From: Burkholderiales bacterium
Lineage (GTDB): Bacteria > Pseudomonadota > Gammaproteobacteria > Burkholderiales > Burkholderiaceae_C
Direction of reading: 5' to 3'
NCBI GenBank assembly: GCA_016185015.1
Contig: JACPOI010000019.1
Location: 1 to 64,000, forward strand
DNA: 64,000 nucleotides
Below, piece by piece: positions 36,213 through 45,861 of the stretch; position 1 is the first letter of the stretch; every line of letters begins with the position of its first letter. Made by a program: the position numbers and the translations under genes. The notes beneath the pieces are model-generated. The model saw only the letters and a program-made list of their open reading frames with translations. It had not been told where the DNA came from and searched no databases.

Positions 36213-38249
36213 ATGAGCAATCCCCTTCTCGACACCTCGGACCTCCCCCTCTTCGACCGCATCCACCCGGAGCACGTGGCCCCGGCCATGGACGTGCTGC
36301 TGCAGGCCTGCGACGCCGCTCTGCAGCGCGTTACCGCAAGCGACTTCCCGCCCGACTGGTCCGCCATCGCACGCGAACTGGACGTAGCCACCGAACGACT
36401 GGGCCGGGCCTGGGGCGCGGTCAGCCATCTCAACAGCGTGGCCGACACCCCCGAGCTGCGCGCCGCCTACAACGAGGCCCTGCCGCGCGTGACCGAGTTC
36501 TGGACCCGTCTGGGCGCCGATGAGCACTTGTATGCCAAGTACAAGGCCATCGATCCATCCGGACTGAATGCCGAACAGCGCCAGGCACACCAGAACGCCC
36601 TGCGCAACTTCGTGCTGGGTGGGGCCGACCTGCGCGGCGCGGCCAAGGAACGTTTTGCCCAGATCCAGGAGCGCCAGGCCGAGTTGAGCCAGAAGTTCAG
36701 CGAGAACACGCTGGACGCAACCGACGCCTGGTCCTATTACGCGACGCTGAGCGAACTCGAAGGCGTGCCCACCGACGTGCAGCAGGCCGCGCGCGCGGCC
36801 GCCGAGGCCGAAGGCAAGGACGGCTACAAGCTCACGCTCAAGATGCCTTGTTACCTGCCGGTGATGCAGTTTGCGAAGAGCAGCGAACTGCGCCACAAGC
36901 TCTACCGCGCCTACACCACGCGCGCCTCCGACCAGGCCGAGGGCGAAGGAGCCAAGTTCGACAACAGCGCACTGATCCGCGACATCCTGGCCTTGCGCCA
37001 GGAAGAAGCCCGGCTGCTGGGATATCTGAACTTCGGCGAGGTCTCGGTCGTGCCCAAGATGGCCGAGTCCCCGCAGCAGGTGGTGCGTTTCCTGCGCGAC
37101 CTGGCGGTCAAGGCCCGCCCCTACGCCGAGCAGGACGTGGCCGATCTGCGCGCCTTTGCACGGGACGAGTTGCACATGGCCGATCCCCAGCCCTGGGACT
37201 GGTCCTACATCGCGGAACGCCTGAAGGAGGCGCGCTACGCCTTCAGCGAACAGGAGGTCAAGCAGTACTTCACGGCGCCACGTGTGCTGGCCGGCCTGTT
37301 CAAGATCATCGAGACCCTGTTCGAGGTCTCGATCCGGCCTGACACGGCCCCGGTCTGGCATCCGGCGGTGGCCTTCTACCGCATCGAACGCGGCGGACAC
37401 CTGGTGGGCCAGTTCTACCTGGACCAGCCGGCCCGTCCGGGCAAGCGCGGCGGCGCCTGGATGGACGATGTGCGCTCACGCTGGCTGCGCCCGGACGACG
37501 GCCGCCTGCAGATGCCCGTGGCGCACCTGGTCTGCAACTTTGCCGACGGCGTGGGCGGCAAACCGCCACTGCTGACGCACGACGACGTCATCACCCTCTT
37601 CCACGAGTTCGGCCACGGCCTGCACCACCTGCTGACCCAGGTCAACGAGCGCGATGTCTCGGGCATCAGCGGCGTGGAGTGGGATGCGGTAGAGCTGCCC
37701 AGCCAGTTCATGGAGAACTTCTGCTGGGAGTGGGACGTACTCAAGCACATGACGGCCCATGTCGAGACCGGCGAGCCGCTGCCGCGTGCCCTCTTTGAGA
37801 AGATGGTCGCCGCCAAGAACTTCCAGAGCGGCATGCAGACCCTGCGCCAGATCGAGTTCGCGCTCTTCGACATGTTGCTGCACACCGAACACGACCCGCA
37901 GCAGGACTTCATGCCCCTGCTGGACCTGGTGCGCACCGAGGTCGCCGTGCTGCAGCCACCCGCCTGGAGCCGCACGGCCCACACCTTCAGCCACATCTTC
38001 GCCGGCGGTTATGCCGCGGGCTACTACAGCTACAAATGGGCCGAGGTGCTGAGCGCCGACGCCTACGCCGCGTTCGAAGAGAACCCGGGGCCGGAGGGCT
38101 TGCCGAATGTGCAAACCGGGCGAAAATACCGCCAGGCCATCCTGGAGGCCGGCGGCAGCCGACCGGCCATCGAGTCCTTCAAGGCGTTCCGCGGGCGTGA
38201 GCCCAGCCTGGACGCCCTGTTGCGGCACCAGGGCATGGCCCGCTCCTAG
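36213..38249 (+). CDS. prlC: M3-family oligopeptidase (oligopeptidase A)
   Basis: From ATG 36213 (MSNPLLDTSDLPLFDRI) the protein has 678 residues, nearly the length of E. coli oligopeptidase A. An upstream start would add a non-conserved tail. The thimet-oligopeptidase zinc motif HEFGH is in TLFHEFGHGLHHLL, with the downstream Glu in ELPSQFMENFCWE. It degrades short cytosolic peptides, including cleaved signal peptides. It lies 69 bases after folD. Confidence 0.95.
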   Translation: MSNPLLDTSDLPLFDRIHPEHVAPAMDVLLQACDAALQRVTASDFPPDWSAIARELDVATERLGRAWGAVSHLNSVADTPELRAAYNEALPRVTEFWTRLGADEHLYAKYKAIDPSGLNAEQRQAHQNALRNFVLGGADLRGAAKERFAQIQERQAELSQKFSENTLDATDAWSYYATLSELEGVPTDVQQAARAAAEAEGKDGYKLTLKMPCYLPVMQFAKSSELRHKLYRAYTTRASDQAEGEGAKFDNSALIRDILALRQEEARLLGYLNFGEVSVVPKMAESPQQVVRFLRDLAVKARPYAEQDVADLRAFARDELHMADPQPWDWSYIAERLKEARYAFSEQEVKQYFTAPRVLAGLFKIIETLFEVSIRPDTAPVWHPAVAFYRIERGGHLVGQFYLDQPARPGKRGGAWMDDVRSRWLRPDDGRLQMPVAHLVCNFADGVGGKPPLLTHDDVITLFHEFGHGLHHLLTQVNERDVSGISGVEWDAVELPSQFMENFCWEWDVLKHMTAHVETGEPLPRALFEKMVAAKNFQSGMQTLRQIEFALFDMLLHTEHDPQQDFMPLLDLVRTEVAVLQPPAWSRTAHTFSHIFAGGYAAGYYSYKWAEVLSADAYAAFEENPGPEGLPNVQTGRKYRQAILEAGGSRPAIESFKAFRGREPSLDALLRHQGMARS

Positions 38250-38270
38250 AGCAGCCTTAGATAAGGAATA

Positions 38271-38930
38271 ATGAGACGCATGAAGACCACCTACCGTCCC
38301 CATCGCGCCACCCGGCTGGTTGCGGCAGCCGTCCTGGCACTGCTCCCTGTCCTGGCTTCTGCCCAGGGCATCTACCGCATCGTCGGTCCGGACGGCCGGG
38401 TAACCTTCTCGGACAAACCGCCCGCCAAAAGCGAAAAAGCCACGGCCCTGAGCCCGAGCGGTCGTTCCAGCGAGGGTGGCGGTGCCAGTGAACTGCCCTT
38501 CGAACTGCGCGAAGCCATGAACCGATACCCAGTCACCCTGTACACCGGTGACAACTGTGAACCCTGCGGCGCGGCCCGAAGTCTGCTGAACCGACGTGGC
38601 GTACCCTACACAGAGCGCACCATCACCACAGCCCAGGATATCGAGGCCCTCCAGCGCATGGGTATGGAAGCCACGGTGCCCATCGCCACGATCGGTGGCC
38701 AGCGCCTCAAGGGCTATTTAGAGGGCGATTGGAGCAGCTATCTGGACGCCGCGGGTTATCCCAAGACCTCCCGCTTGCCCTCAGGCTATCGCAATCCGCC
38801 CATTGGCCCCCTGGTACCGCTCCAGGAAGCGCCCCCCGCTGCCGCACGCCCGCCAGCACCACCACCGGCAACTCCCAGCGCCCCGGCACCCGGGCCGACG
38901 CCGGACAATCCGACCGGCATCGTTTTCTGA
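38271..38930 (+). CDS. Exported DUF4124-glutaredoxin fusion protein
   Basis: A 219-residue protein with a signal peptide (VAAAVLALLPVLASA). A DUF4124-type segment (GIYRIVGPDGRVTFSDKPP) comes next, then a glutaredoxin-like domain with the redox pair CEPC in YTGDNCEPCGAARSLL. A proline-rich tail closes the protein. AAGGA precedes ATG 38271; an internal ATG at 38280 is less likely. It would act in the periplasm as a thiol-disulfide or glutathionylation-related protein, but the partner is unknown. It follows the peptidase gene by 21 bases and ends in a terminator. Confidence 0.82.
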   Translation: MRRMKTTYRPHRATRLVAAAVLALLPVLASAQGIYRIVGPDGRVTFSDKPPAKSEKATALSPSGRSSEGGGASELPFELREAMNRYPVTLYTGDNCEPCGAARSLLNRRGVPYTERTITTAQDIEALQRMGMEATVPIATIGGQRLKGYLEGDWSSYLDAAGYPKTSRLPSGYRNPPIGPLVPLQEAPPAAARPPAPPPATPSAPAPGPTPDNPTGIVF

Positions 38931-38934
38931 CCAG

Positions 38935-38958
38935 CAAGGGGCCTCAAGAGGCCCCTTG
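38935..38958. terminator. Bidirectional terminator between the glutaredoxin gene and rpiA
   Basis: Perfect arms CAAGGGGCCTC and GAGGCCCCTTG abut a short loop. The convergent genes stop on either side, so it probably serves both. Confidence 0.7.
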
Positions 38959-38964
38959 TGCATT

Positions 38965-39639
38965 TCAGTACGTCAGCGTCTTCACGCCTGCGGCCGTGCC
39001 CAGCAGGCAGACCTGGGCGCGCTGGTGCGCGAACACGCCCACCGTCACCACGCCCGGCCACTGGTTGACCTCGGACTCGAAGGCCAGCGGCTCCCTGATC
39101 TGGAGGCCGGTCACGTCCAGGATGTGCTGGCCGTTATCGGTCACCAGAGGCTCAGCGCCCTTCATGCGCACCCTGGCCGTGCCGCCCAGGGCGGCGAACT
39201 GGCGGATCAGGCGCTGGGTGGCCATGGGGATCACCTCCACCGGCAGCGGGAACTTGCCCAGCACAGTCACCTGCTTGGACTCGTCGGCAATGCAGACGAA
39301 ACGGCGCGACTGGGCCGCCACGATCTTCTCGCGAGTGAGCGCCGCGCCGCCGCCCTTGATCATGTAGCCGCGCCCGTCGATCTCGTCGGCCCCGTCGATG
39401 TAGACCGAGAGCTCACCCACCTCGCCCGCCTCGAACACCGGGATGCCCAGGGCCAGCAGGCGCTCGGTGCTGGCGACCGAACTGGATACGGCCCCCTTGA
39501 TCTGCCCCTTCATCGAAGCCAGCGCATCGATGAACTTGTTGACCGTGGAGCCGGTGCCGACCCCGACGATCTCGCCGGGAACCACGTATTGCAGGGCCGC
39601 CTGGCCGACCAGGGTCTTGAGTTCGTCTTGGGTGAGCAT
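38965..39639 (-). CDS. rpiA: Ribose-5-phosphate isomerase A
   Basis: A 224-residue enzyme of the pentose phosphate pathway interconverting ribose 5-phosphate and ribulose 5-phosphate. Signatures are [17 protein letters not shown] (phosphate loop), the catalytic YIDGADEID and [14 protein letters not shown] with the general-base region. Length is typical of RpiA. It diverges from pyrD over about 60 bases. Confidence 0.96.
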   Translation of the reverse strand: MLTQDELKTLVGQAALQYVVPGEIVGVGTGSTVNKFIDALASMKGQIKGAVSSSVASTERLLALGIPVFEAGEVGELSVYIDGADEIDGRGYMIKGGGAALTREKIVAAQSRRFVCIADESKQVTVLGKFPLPVEVIPMATQRLIRQFAALGGTARVRMKGAEPLVTDNGQHILDVTGLQIREPLAFESEVNQWPGVVTVGVFAHQRAQVCLLGTAAGVKTLTY

Positions 39640-39698
39640 GTTGGGGAAAGAAAGGAAGGGTTGATCTGGGAAAATCGGGAAAACACTGGAATTATGCG

Positions 39699-40757
39699 AT
39701 GTCCCTGATCCCCTACGCCCTCTCCCGAGCCATGCTGTTCCGCCTCGACCCCGAGGCCGCGCACGATCTCACGATCGACATGCTGGCGCGAACGCAGAAC
39801 ACCCCCTTGGCCTGCGCTTACAGCCAGACCCGGATCGAAGACCCCATCACGCTGGCCGGCCTGCAGTTCCCGAACCGCGTGGGCATGGCCGCCGGCCTGG
39901 ACAAGAACGCCCGCTGCATCGATGGCCTGGGCGCCATGGGCTTCGGCTTCGTCGAGGTCGGCACCGTGACGCCGCTGGCTCAGCCCGGCAACCCGAAACC
40001 CCGCATGTTTCGCCTGCCCGCCGGGAACGCGCTGATCAATCGCATGGGCTTCAACAACGACGGCTTGGACGCCTTCCTGTCCAACGTGCAGCGCGCCACC
40101 TTCCGCCGCAAGGGCGGGACGCCCCTGCTGCTGGGCCTGAACATCGGCAAGAACGCCGCCACGCCGATCGAGCGTGCCACGGATGACTATCTGATCGGCC
40201 TGGCCGGCGTCTATCCGCACGCCGACTACGTCACCATCAACATCTCCAGCCCCAACACCAAGAACCTGCGTGCACTGCAGAGCGACGAGGCGCTGGACGC
40301 ACTGCTCGGGGCGATCGCGACCCGACGCGAACAGCTGGTGCAGCAGCATGGCAGGCGGGTACCGGTGTTCGTGAAGATCGCCCCGGACCTGGACGAGGAG
40401 CAGGTCAAAGTGATTGCCGCTACCCTGCAACGCCACGGCATGGACGGCGTGATCGCCACCAACACCACGCTCAGCCGTGACGCCGTGTTGGGCCTGCCGC
40501 ATGCTCAGGAAGCGGGCGGCCTGTCGGGCGCGCCGGTGCTGGACGCCAGCAACCGCGTGATCCGCCAGCTGCGCGCCGCGCTGGGCCCGGCTTACCCCAT
40601 CATCGGTGTGGGCGGCATCCTGAGCGCCGCCGATGCCGCGAGCAAGATCGAAGCGGGGGCCGACCTGGTACAGATCTACACCGGCCTGATCTACCAGGGC
40701 CCGGCGCTGGTGCAGCAGTCTGCGCTGGCGATCAAGGCCTTGCGCCCGACGTCCTGA
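39699..40757 (+). CDS. pyrD: Dihydroorotate dehydrogenase (quinone), class 2
   Basis: A 352-residue membrane-associated FMN enzyme of pyrimidine synthesis that passes electrons from dihydroorotate to ubiquinone. The N-terminal helix ([19 protein letters not shown]) marks class 2. [18 protein letters not shown], the active-site [14 protein letters not shown] with its Ser, and [13 protein letters not shown] with [13 protein letters not shown] near the C-terminus follow the family pattern. Confidence 0.97.
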   Translation: MSLIPYALSRAMLFRLDPEAAHDLTIDMLARTQNTPLACAYSQTRIEDPITLAGLQFPNRVGMAAGLDKNARCIDGLGAMGFGFVEVGTVTPLAQPGNPKPRMFRLPAGNALINRMGFNNDGLDAFLSNVQRATFRRKGGTPLLLGLNIGKNAATPIERATDDYLIGLAGVYPHADYVTINISSPNTKNLRALQSDEALDALLGAIATRREQLVQQHGRRVPVFVKIAPDLDEEQVKVIAATLQRHGMDGVIATNTTLSRDAVLGLPHAQEAGGLSGAPVLDASNRVIRQLRAALGPAYPIIGVGGILSAADAASKIEAGADLVQIYTGLIYQGPALVQQSALAIKALRPTS

Positions 40758-40773
40758 AGCGCGCCGTGCGGAT

Positions 40774-41730
40774 TCAGGCCCCCGGCCTGGAACCGCGGCT
40801 CTCTTTGCCAGGAGGCGGCGTGAGCAGGGGCCGATCCCAAGAGGGTTCATCCGCAAAACGCTCGGCGAGGAACTGGACAAAATTGCGCAGGCGCTCCGGC
40901 AGGCGACGATCCGGCAGGAACACGGCGTACAGCGTGCTCTGCGGCATCGTGTACTCCGGGAACAGCTGAACCAGACGTCCTGCCACGATGTGTTCGCTGG
41001 CCGCGAAGGACGGCAACACGGCTATGCCCACGCCGGCCACGGCAGCATCGACCAGGCCTTCGGCCACATTCGCACGCAGGTTCCCCGACACATTGACGGT
41101 CAGTTCACCGTCGCGTCCGCGGAAACGCCATTCGTTGCCCTTGGGCCGGTCATAGACCAGGCAGTTGCAGGCCAGCAAGTCGCGCGGGGTACGCGGAGTG
41201 GCGTTGGCCGCCAGATAGGCCGGCGAGGCCACCACGATCCAGCGGCACGGCGCCAGGCGACGCGCCACGAGATTGCTCAGGCGCGGCTCTTCCGCCAGCC
41301 GAACCACCAGGTCCGCATTGCCCGAGATCAGATCGGCGAAGCGCTCGGACAAGGTGACATCGATCTGGATGGAACGATTCAGCGCAAGAAATTCGCTCAC
41401 GGCCGGCAACAGATGCAAGCGGCCAAAGGTGATGGCGGTGCTGATGCGGATCAAACCGTGCGAACCCCGTGAGAGCTCCTCGACATCGCGCACGGCATCG
41501 CCGGCATCGGCGACGATGCGCGCGCAGCGCTCGTAGAAACGCTCGCCCGCTAGGGTCAGGCCCAGCTTGCGGGTGCTGCGATTGAGCAGCTTCACGCCCA
41601 GTGACTCCTCGAGTTCCTGGATATGGCGACTGGCCAGGGCCTTGGAAATGCCGCAGCGATCGGCGGCGACCGTGAAGCTGCCAGCATCCACGACCGCCAC
41701 GAAGGTGGCCAGGGCGTTCAGGTCGCGCAT
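40774..41730 (-). CDS. LysR-family transcriptional regulator
   Basis: From ATG 41730 the protein has 318 residues: a winged helix-turn-helix (MRDLNALATFVAVVDAGSFTVAADRCGISKALASRHIQELE in two adjoining segments) followed by a periplasmic-binding-like effector domain and a Pro/Arg-rich tail. The longer frame upstream is not LysR-like. It diverges from the alpha/beta hydrolase pair, the classical layout for a LysR activator of a neighbouring operon. The effector is unknown. Confidence 0.92.
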   Translation of the reverse strand: MRDLNALATFVAVVDAGSFTVAADRCGISKALASRHIQELEESLGVKLLNRSTRKLGLTLAGERFYERCARIVADAGDAVRDVEELSRGSHGLIRISTAITFGRLHLLPAVSEFLALNRSIQIDVTLSERFADLISGNADLVVRLAEEPRLSNLVARRLAPCRWIVVASPAYLAANATPRTPRDLLACNCLVYDRPKGNEWRFRGRDGELTVNVSGNLRANVAEGLVDAAVAGVGIAVLPSFAASEHIVAGRLVQLFPEYTMPQSTLYAVFLPDRRLPERLRNFVQFLAERFADEPSWDRPLLTPPPGKESRGSRPGA

Positions 41731-41780
41731 GGGGGGACCCTCGGCATGACGCCCGTAAACAATGAATTCACAAAATCCCG

Positions 41781-41809
41781 TTTCATAGACGAAGGCTTGA
41801 AAGTATATT
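41781..41809 (+). promoter_or_regulatory. Candidate promoter of the hydrolase-Bug operon
   Basis: TATATT at 41804-41809 matches the -10 consensus at five of six positions, 17 bases after TTTCAT, a poor -35. A strong -10 with a weak -35 in front of a LysR-divergent operon fits an activator-dependent promoter. Transcription would start about 70 bases before the first hydrolase. Confidence 0.4.
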
Positions 41810-41885
41810 GTCCTGTTGACCCAGCCTGCCCGCGGCACTACCGGCGCGAGCGCGCTGCCCCCCTCTCGAATTGAAAGTCATCATC

Positions 41886-42779
41886 GTGATCTGGAGTGAA
41901 GAACATTTTGTGACCCGTGAGGGCGTGCAACTCTATGTGTACCGCAAGCGCGCCAAGGCACCCGTGCCCGGCGAAGCGCCGCTGCCGGTGCTGATGCTGG
42001 TGCACGGCTCCACCGTCTCGGGTCGCAACACCTACGACCTGCAGGTGCCCGGCGGCAAGGACTACTCGGTGATGGACTACTTTGCCGAACGCGGCTATGA
42101 CGTCTGGACCCTGGACCACGAAGGCTACGGCCGCTCGGGCTGGTCAGGTCGTGGCAACAGCGACATCAAGACCGGTGCCCTGGACCTGGCCGCCGCTATT
42201 CCCTTCATCCTGCAGAAAACCGGCGCGAGGAAGGTCAACCTGTTCGGCTCCTCCTCCGGCGCACTGCGTTCCTGCCTGTACACGGCCGCGCACCCGGAGA
42301 CGGTCGAGCGGCTGGGCCTCTCGGCCCTGGTCTACACCGGCGCCGGCTCGCCCACGCTGGAGCAGCGCCGCAAGAAGCTGCCCGAATACTCGGCCAGCCC
42401 GCGTCGCAAGGTGGACCTGGCCTTTTATGAGGGCATGTTCAACCGCGACAAACCCGGCAGCAGCGAGGACATCGTGCCCAAGGCCATCGCCGCAGCGGAG
42501 CTGCCCCTGGTCAGCGAAGTGCCGACCGGTACCTATGTGGACATGTGCGCCAACCTGCCGGTGGCCACGCCAGAGGCCATCCCCTGCCCGACCCTGGTGA
42601 TCCGCGGCGAATACGACGGCATTGCCGCCGAGCCGGACCTGCTGGACTTCTTCTCCCGCCTGCCCACCAAGGACAAGGAGTTCGTCGTGCTCTCCGGCAT
42701 CGCCCACAACCCGATGATGGGGGTGCAGCGCTACAAGTTCCATTACGCGCTCGAGACCTTCCTGCGCCGTCCCGTCTGA
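41886..42779 (+). CDS. Alpha/beta hydrolase (first of two paralogues)
   Basis: I choose the GTG at 41886 (GAAAG upstream), giving 297 residues starting MIWSEEHFVTREG. The TTG 15 bases upstream adds a tail without a ribosome site. The alpha/beta hydrolase shows VLMLVHGSTVSGRNTYD, a nucleophile elbow GSSSGALRS, the acid strand LVIRGEYDGIAAEPD and a terminal SGIAHNPMMG with the likely His. No signal peptide is visible, so it is cytosolic. It is clearly related to the next gene across its length. Substrate unknown; an ester or C-C bond hydrolase in a catabolic pathway is the natural guess. Confidence 0.85.
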   Translation: MIWSEEHFVTREGVQLYVYRKRAKAPVPGEAPLPVLMLVHGSTVSGRNTYDLQVPGGKDYSVMDYFAERGYDVWTLDHEGYGRSGWSGRGNSDIKTGALDLAAAIPFILQKTGARKVNLFGSSSGALRSCLYTAAHPETVERLGLSALVYTGAGSPTLEQRRKKLPEYSASPRRKVDLAFYEGMFNRDKPGSSEDIVPKAIAAAELPLVSEVPTGTYVDMCANLPVATPEAIPCPTLVIRGEYDGIAAEPDLLDFFSRLPTKDKEFVVLSGIAHNPMMGVQRYKFHYALETFLRRPV

Positions 42780-42815
42780 ATCACAAACCACAGATCACCC
42801 CGAGGAAACAAGACC

Positions 42816-43730
42816 ATGGCAAATGTGCAGTGGACCGGTGGCATCGAGCACTGGACCCGCAAGGGCGACATCAAGCTCTTTCTCTGGCAGAAACCGGCTT
42901 CGTCCAAGGTGCCGTACGCTGGCACCATCTTCTTTGTCCATGGTTCTTCCATGGCCTCGCAGCCGACCTTCGACCTCACGGTCCCCGGCCGGCCGCACTC
43001 CTCGGTCATGGACTGGTTCGCCGAGCTGGGCTTCGACACCTGGTGCATGGACAACGAAGGCTATGGCCGTTCCGACAAGCACCGCCCCATCAACTTCGAC
43101 ATCAGCAACGGTGCCGACGATCTGGCCGCCGGCAGTGAGTACATCCTGAAGACCACCGGTGTGGGCAAGCTGATGGTGTACGGCATCTCCTCCGGCGCGC
43201 TCAAGGCGGCGCTGTTTGCCGAGCGCCACCCCGAGCGCGTCGCCCGGCTGGCGCTGGACGCCTTCGTCTGGACCGGCGAAGGCAGCCCCACCCTGGCCGA
43301 GCGCAAGAAAAAGCTGCCTGAATTCCTGGCCAGGAACCAGCGCCCGATCGACCGCGCCTTCGTGCACAGCATCTTCAACCGCGACCACCCGGGCTGCGCC
43401 GACGAGGCCACCAAAGAGGCCTTTGCCGATGCCATCCTGACGCTGGACAGCACCATGCCCACCGGTACCTATGTCGACATGTGCTCGAAACTGCCGGTCG
43501 TCGAACCGCGCAACATCAAGGCCGCCACGCTGGTCATGCGTGGCGAGTTCGACGGCATCGCCAGCCTGGACGACCTGCTGAAGTTCTACCAGCTGCTGCC
43601 CTGCACCAACAAGCAGTTCAGCATCATGGAGGGTATCTCCCATGCCAGCTTCCAGCAGAAAAACTATCTAATGGTCTACGCCATCCTGCACGGCTTCTTC
43701 GCCATGCCCGAACCTAGCTACAAGGGGTAA
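42816..43730 (+). CDS. Alpha/beta hydrolase (second of two paralogues)
   Basis: A 304-residue cytosolic hydrolase related to the preceding gene: IFFVHGSSMASQPTFDL, WCMDNEGYGRSDKHRP, nucleophile elbow GISSGALKAA, then TYVDMC and LVMRGEFDGIASLDDLL in the same order, and EGISHASFQQKNY near the end. The two genes probably arose by tandem duplication and may act on different substrates or form a heteromer. It starts 36 bases after the first copy with GAGGAA upstream. The Bug protein gene follows within 5 bases. Confidence 0.86.
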   Translation: MANVQWTGGIEHWTRKGDIKLFLWQKPASSKVPYAGTIFFVHGSSMASQPTFDLTVPGRPHSSVMDWFAELGFDTWCMDNEGYGRSDKHRPINFDISNGADDLAAGSEYILKTTGVGKLMVYGISSGALKAALFAERHPERVARLALDAFVWTGEGSPTLAERKKKLPEFLARNQRPIDRAFVHSIFNRDHPGCADEATKEAFADAILTLDSTMPTGTYVDMCSKLPVVEPRNIKAATLVMRGEFDGIASLDDLLKFYQLLPCTNKQFSIMEGISHASFQQKNYLMVYAILHGFFAMPEPSYKG

Positions 43731-43735
43731 ACATC

Positions 43736-44713
43736 ATGACCGCACGCTTCTCCGTCCGCCGTCTTTTCCTGGGCTCGCTGCTGGTGCTGGCCGCCGGTAG
43801 CGCCACTGCCCAGGGCTATCCGAACCGCCCCGTCAAGATCATCGTGCCCTTCGGCCCCGGCGGTTTCACCGACGTGGTGGCGCGCATCCTGGGCCAGAAA
43901 CTCGGTGCCGCCATGGGCGGCTCCTTCGTCATCGAGAACAAACCCGGCGCCGGCTCCACCATTGGTGCCGACCTGGTCGCCAAGGCCGCCCCGGATGGCT
44001 ACACCCTGGTCATGATCTCCTCGACCCACACGATCAGCCCCTCGATCTACAAGACCATCCCCTACGATCACATCAAGAGTTTCACCCCCATCAGCAAGCT
44101 GGTGGACTCCGCCTATGTGCTGGTGATCAACCCCGCCAAGGTCCCCGCCAACAACGTGAAGGAATTCATCGCGCTGGCCAAGGCCAAACCCGATACCCTG
44201 CGCTACGCCTCGTCGGGCCACGGCAGCACGCAGCACCTCATGGGCGGCCTGTTCATCTCCATGACCGATGCCAAGCTGCAGCACATTCCCTACCGCGGCA
44301 GCAACCTGGCCATGACCGACCTGATCGGCGGTGTGGTCGAGAGCAGCTTTGCCGGCATCACCAACGCCCTGCCCCATCTGTCCAGCGGCAAGCTCAAGGC
44401 TCTCGCCGTGACCACGGCCACCCGCGCACCGCAAATGCCCGATGTGCCCACCCTGCAGGAAGCCGGCGTGCCCGGTTACGACGCCAGCAACTGGCTCGCC
44501 CTGCTGGGGCCGGCCGGCATGCCCAAGGAGATCGTGCAACGTCTCAACAGCGAGATTGCCAAGCTCATGGCCCTGCCCGATACCCAGAAGGCCCTGTTTG
44601 ATGCCGGCGTGCAGGTAAGCCTGTCCACCCCTGAAGGCCTGACCAGGCTCATGCAGGAGGAGACCGTCAAGTGGAGCAAGATCGTCAAGGATGCCGGCGT
44701 CAGCATCGACTGA
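43736..44713 (+). CDS. Bug-family (TctC) periplasmic solute-binding protein
   Basis: A 325-residue protein of the Bug/TctC family, abundant in Burkholderiales. A signal peptide ends at SATAQ. The family pattern is clear: YPNRPVKIIVPFGPGGFTDVVAR, VIENKPGAGSTIGADLVAKAAPDGYTL and MPDVPTLQEAGVPGYDA. Family members bind carboxylates and similar anions for tripartite tricarboxylate transporters. No TctA or TctB permease gene is present here, so it must share one encoded elsewhere or act as a sensor. It is apparently co-transcribed with the two hydrolases. Confidence 0.94.
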   Translation: MTARFSVRRLFLGSLLVLAAGSATAQGYPNRPVKIIVPFGPGGFTDVVARILGQKLGAAMGGSFVIENKPGAGSTIGADLVAKAAPDGYTLVMISSTHTISPSIYKTIPYDHIKSFTPISKLVDSAYVLVINPAKVPANNVKEFIALAKAKPDTLRYASSGHGSTQHLMGGLFISMTDAKLQHIPYRGSNLAMTDLIGGVVESSFAGITNALPHLSSGKLKALAVTTATRAPQMPDVPTLQEAGVPGYDASNWLALLGPAGMPKEIVQRLNSEIAKLMALPDTQKALFDAGVQVSLSTPEGLTRLMQEETVKWSKIVKDAGVSID

Positions 44714-44719
44714 GCGGCT

Positions 44720-45814
44720 TCAGACGAGTTCAGCCACCCGGGCCGCAATGGCCAGGCTGCTGGTCAGCCCGGGAGACTCGATACCGAAGAGGTTGACCAG
44801 GCCTGGCACCCCGTGCCCGGCCGGCCCCTGAATCACGAAGTCACGTGTCGCCTCTGTCGGGCCACTGATCTTCGGTCGAATACCGGCATACCCGGCCTGC
44901 AGGGCGGCGTCGGGCAGCGCCGGCCAGTACTTGCGCACCTCCGCATAGAACGCGTCGCCGCGCGCCGGGTCCACGATCAGGTCATCGGGCGAATCCACCC
45001 ACTGCACATCGGGGCCGAACTTGGCCTGGCCTCCCAGGTCGATCGTCAGGTGCACGCCCAGCCCGGCGGCTTCAGGCACCGGGTAGATCAGGCGCGTGAA
45101 GGGTGAGCGGCCCGCCAGCGTGAAGTAATTGCCTTTGGCGTAGTAGGCGGTGGGCAGGTGCTGCGGGTCCAGCCCCTCGAAACGACGCGCCAGCAGCGGC
45201 GCCTGCAAGCCTGCGGCATTCACCACGCTGCGTGCGCGCAGCCCGGTGCCGTCTTGTGTTTCCAGCTCCATGCCCTGGGGCGTCACGCGTGCGCGCGCCA
45301 GCGGCGAATGGAAGGCCACCATGCCACCGGCGTTTTCGAGGTCCCCCTGCAGGGACAGCATCAGCCCGTGGCTGTCGACGATGCCGGTGCTCGGCGAGTG
45401 GATAGCCGCCACGCATTCCAGCGCCGGCTCCAGGGCGCGGGCCTGTTCGCGCGTCAGCAGCACCAGATCATCGACGCCGTTGGCGGCCGCCTTGGCCAGG
45501 ATGCCCTGCAATGCGGGAACCTGCTGCTCGGCCGTGGCGACGATCAACTTGCCGCAGCGGCGGTGCCCGATGCCGCGCTCGGCGCAATAGTCGTAGAGCA
45601 TCTGCTTGCCCTGCACGCACAGCAGCGCCTTGAGCGAACCCTGGGGGTAATAGATACCGGCGTGGATGACTTCGCTGTTGCGCGAGCTGGTCTGGGTGCC
45701 GATGGCCTCGGCAGCTTCCAACACCAGCACCTCGCGTCCGCTCAGCGCCAGCGCGCGCGCCACCGCCAAGCCGACCACACCCGCACCGATCACCACACAA
45801 TCGACCTGCTCCAC
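44720..45814 (-). CDS. FAD-dependent oxidoreductase (DAO / L-2-hydroxyglutarate oxidase type)
   Basis: A 364-residue flavoprotein with the dinucleotide fold at the N-terminus ([18 protein letters not shown]) and the DAO-family [16 protein letters not shown] stretch. [21 protein letters not shown] in the middle and the terminal [14 protein letters not shown] also match. The last two are characteristic of L-2-hydroxyglutarate dehydrogenases (LhgO), so 2-hydroxy-acid oxidation is likely, but the substrate is not certain. It converges with the Bug gene and stands apart from the efflux operon. Confidence 0.87.
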   Translation of the reverse strand: MEQVDCVVIGAGVVGLAVARALALSGREVLVLEAAEAIGTQTSSRNSEVIHAGIYYPQGSLKALLCVQGKQMLYDYCAERGIGHRRCGKLIVATAEQQVPALQGILAKAAANGVDDLVLLTREQARALEPALECVAAIHSPSTGIVDSHGLMLSLQGDLENAGGMVAFHSPLARARVTPQGMELETQDGTGLRARSVVNAAGLQAPLLARRFEGLDPQHLPTAYYAKGNYFTLAGRSPFTRLIYPVPEAAGLGVHLTIDLGGQAKFGPDVQWVDSPDDLIVDPARGDAFYAEVRKYWPALPDAALQAGYAGIRPKISGPTEATRDFVIQGPAGHGVPGLVNLFGIESPGLTSSLAIAARVAELV

Positions 45815-45861
45815 AGTTCAGCTCCGAAAAGGCAAAACTGGGAGCATAAGCGAGCCGCCGC

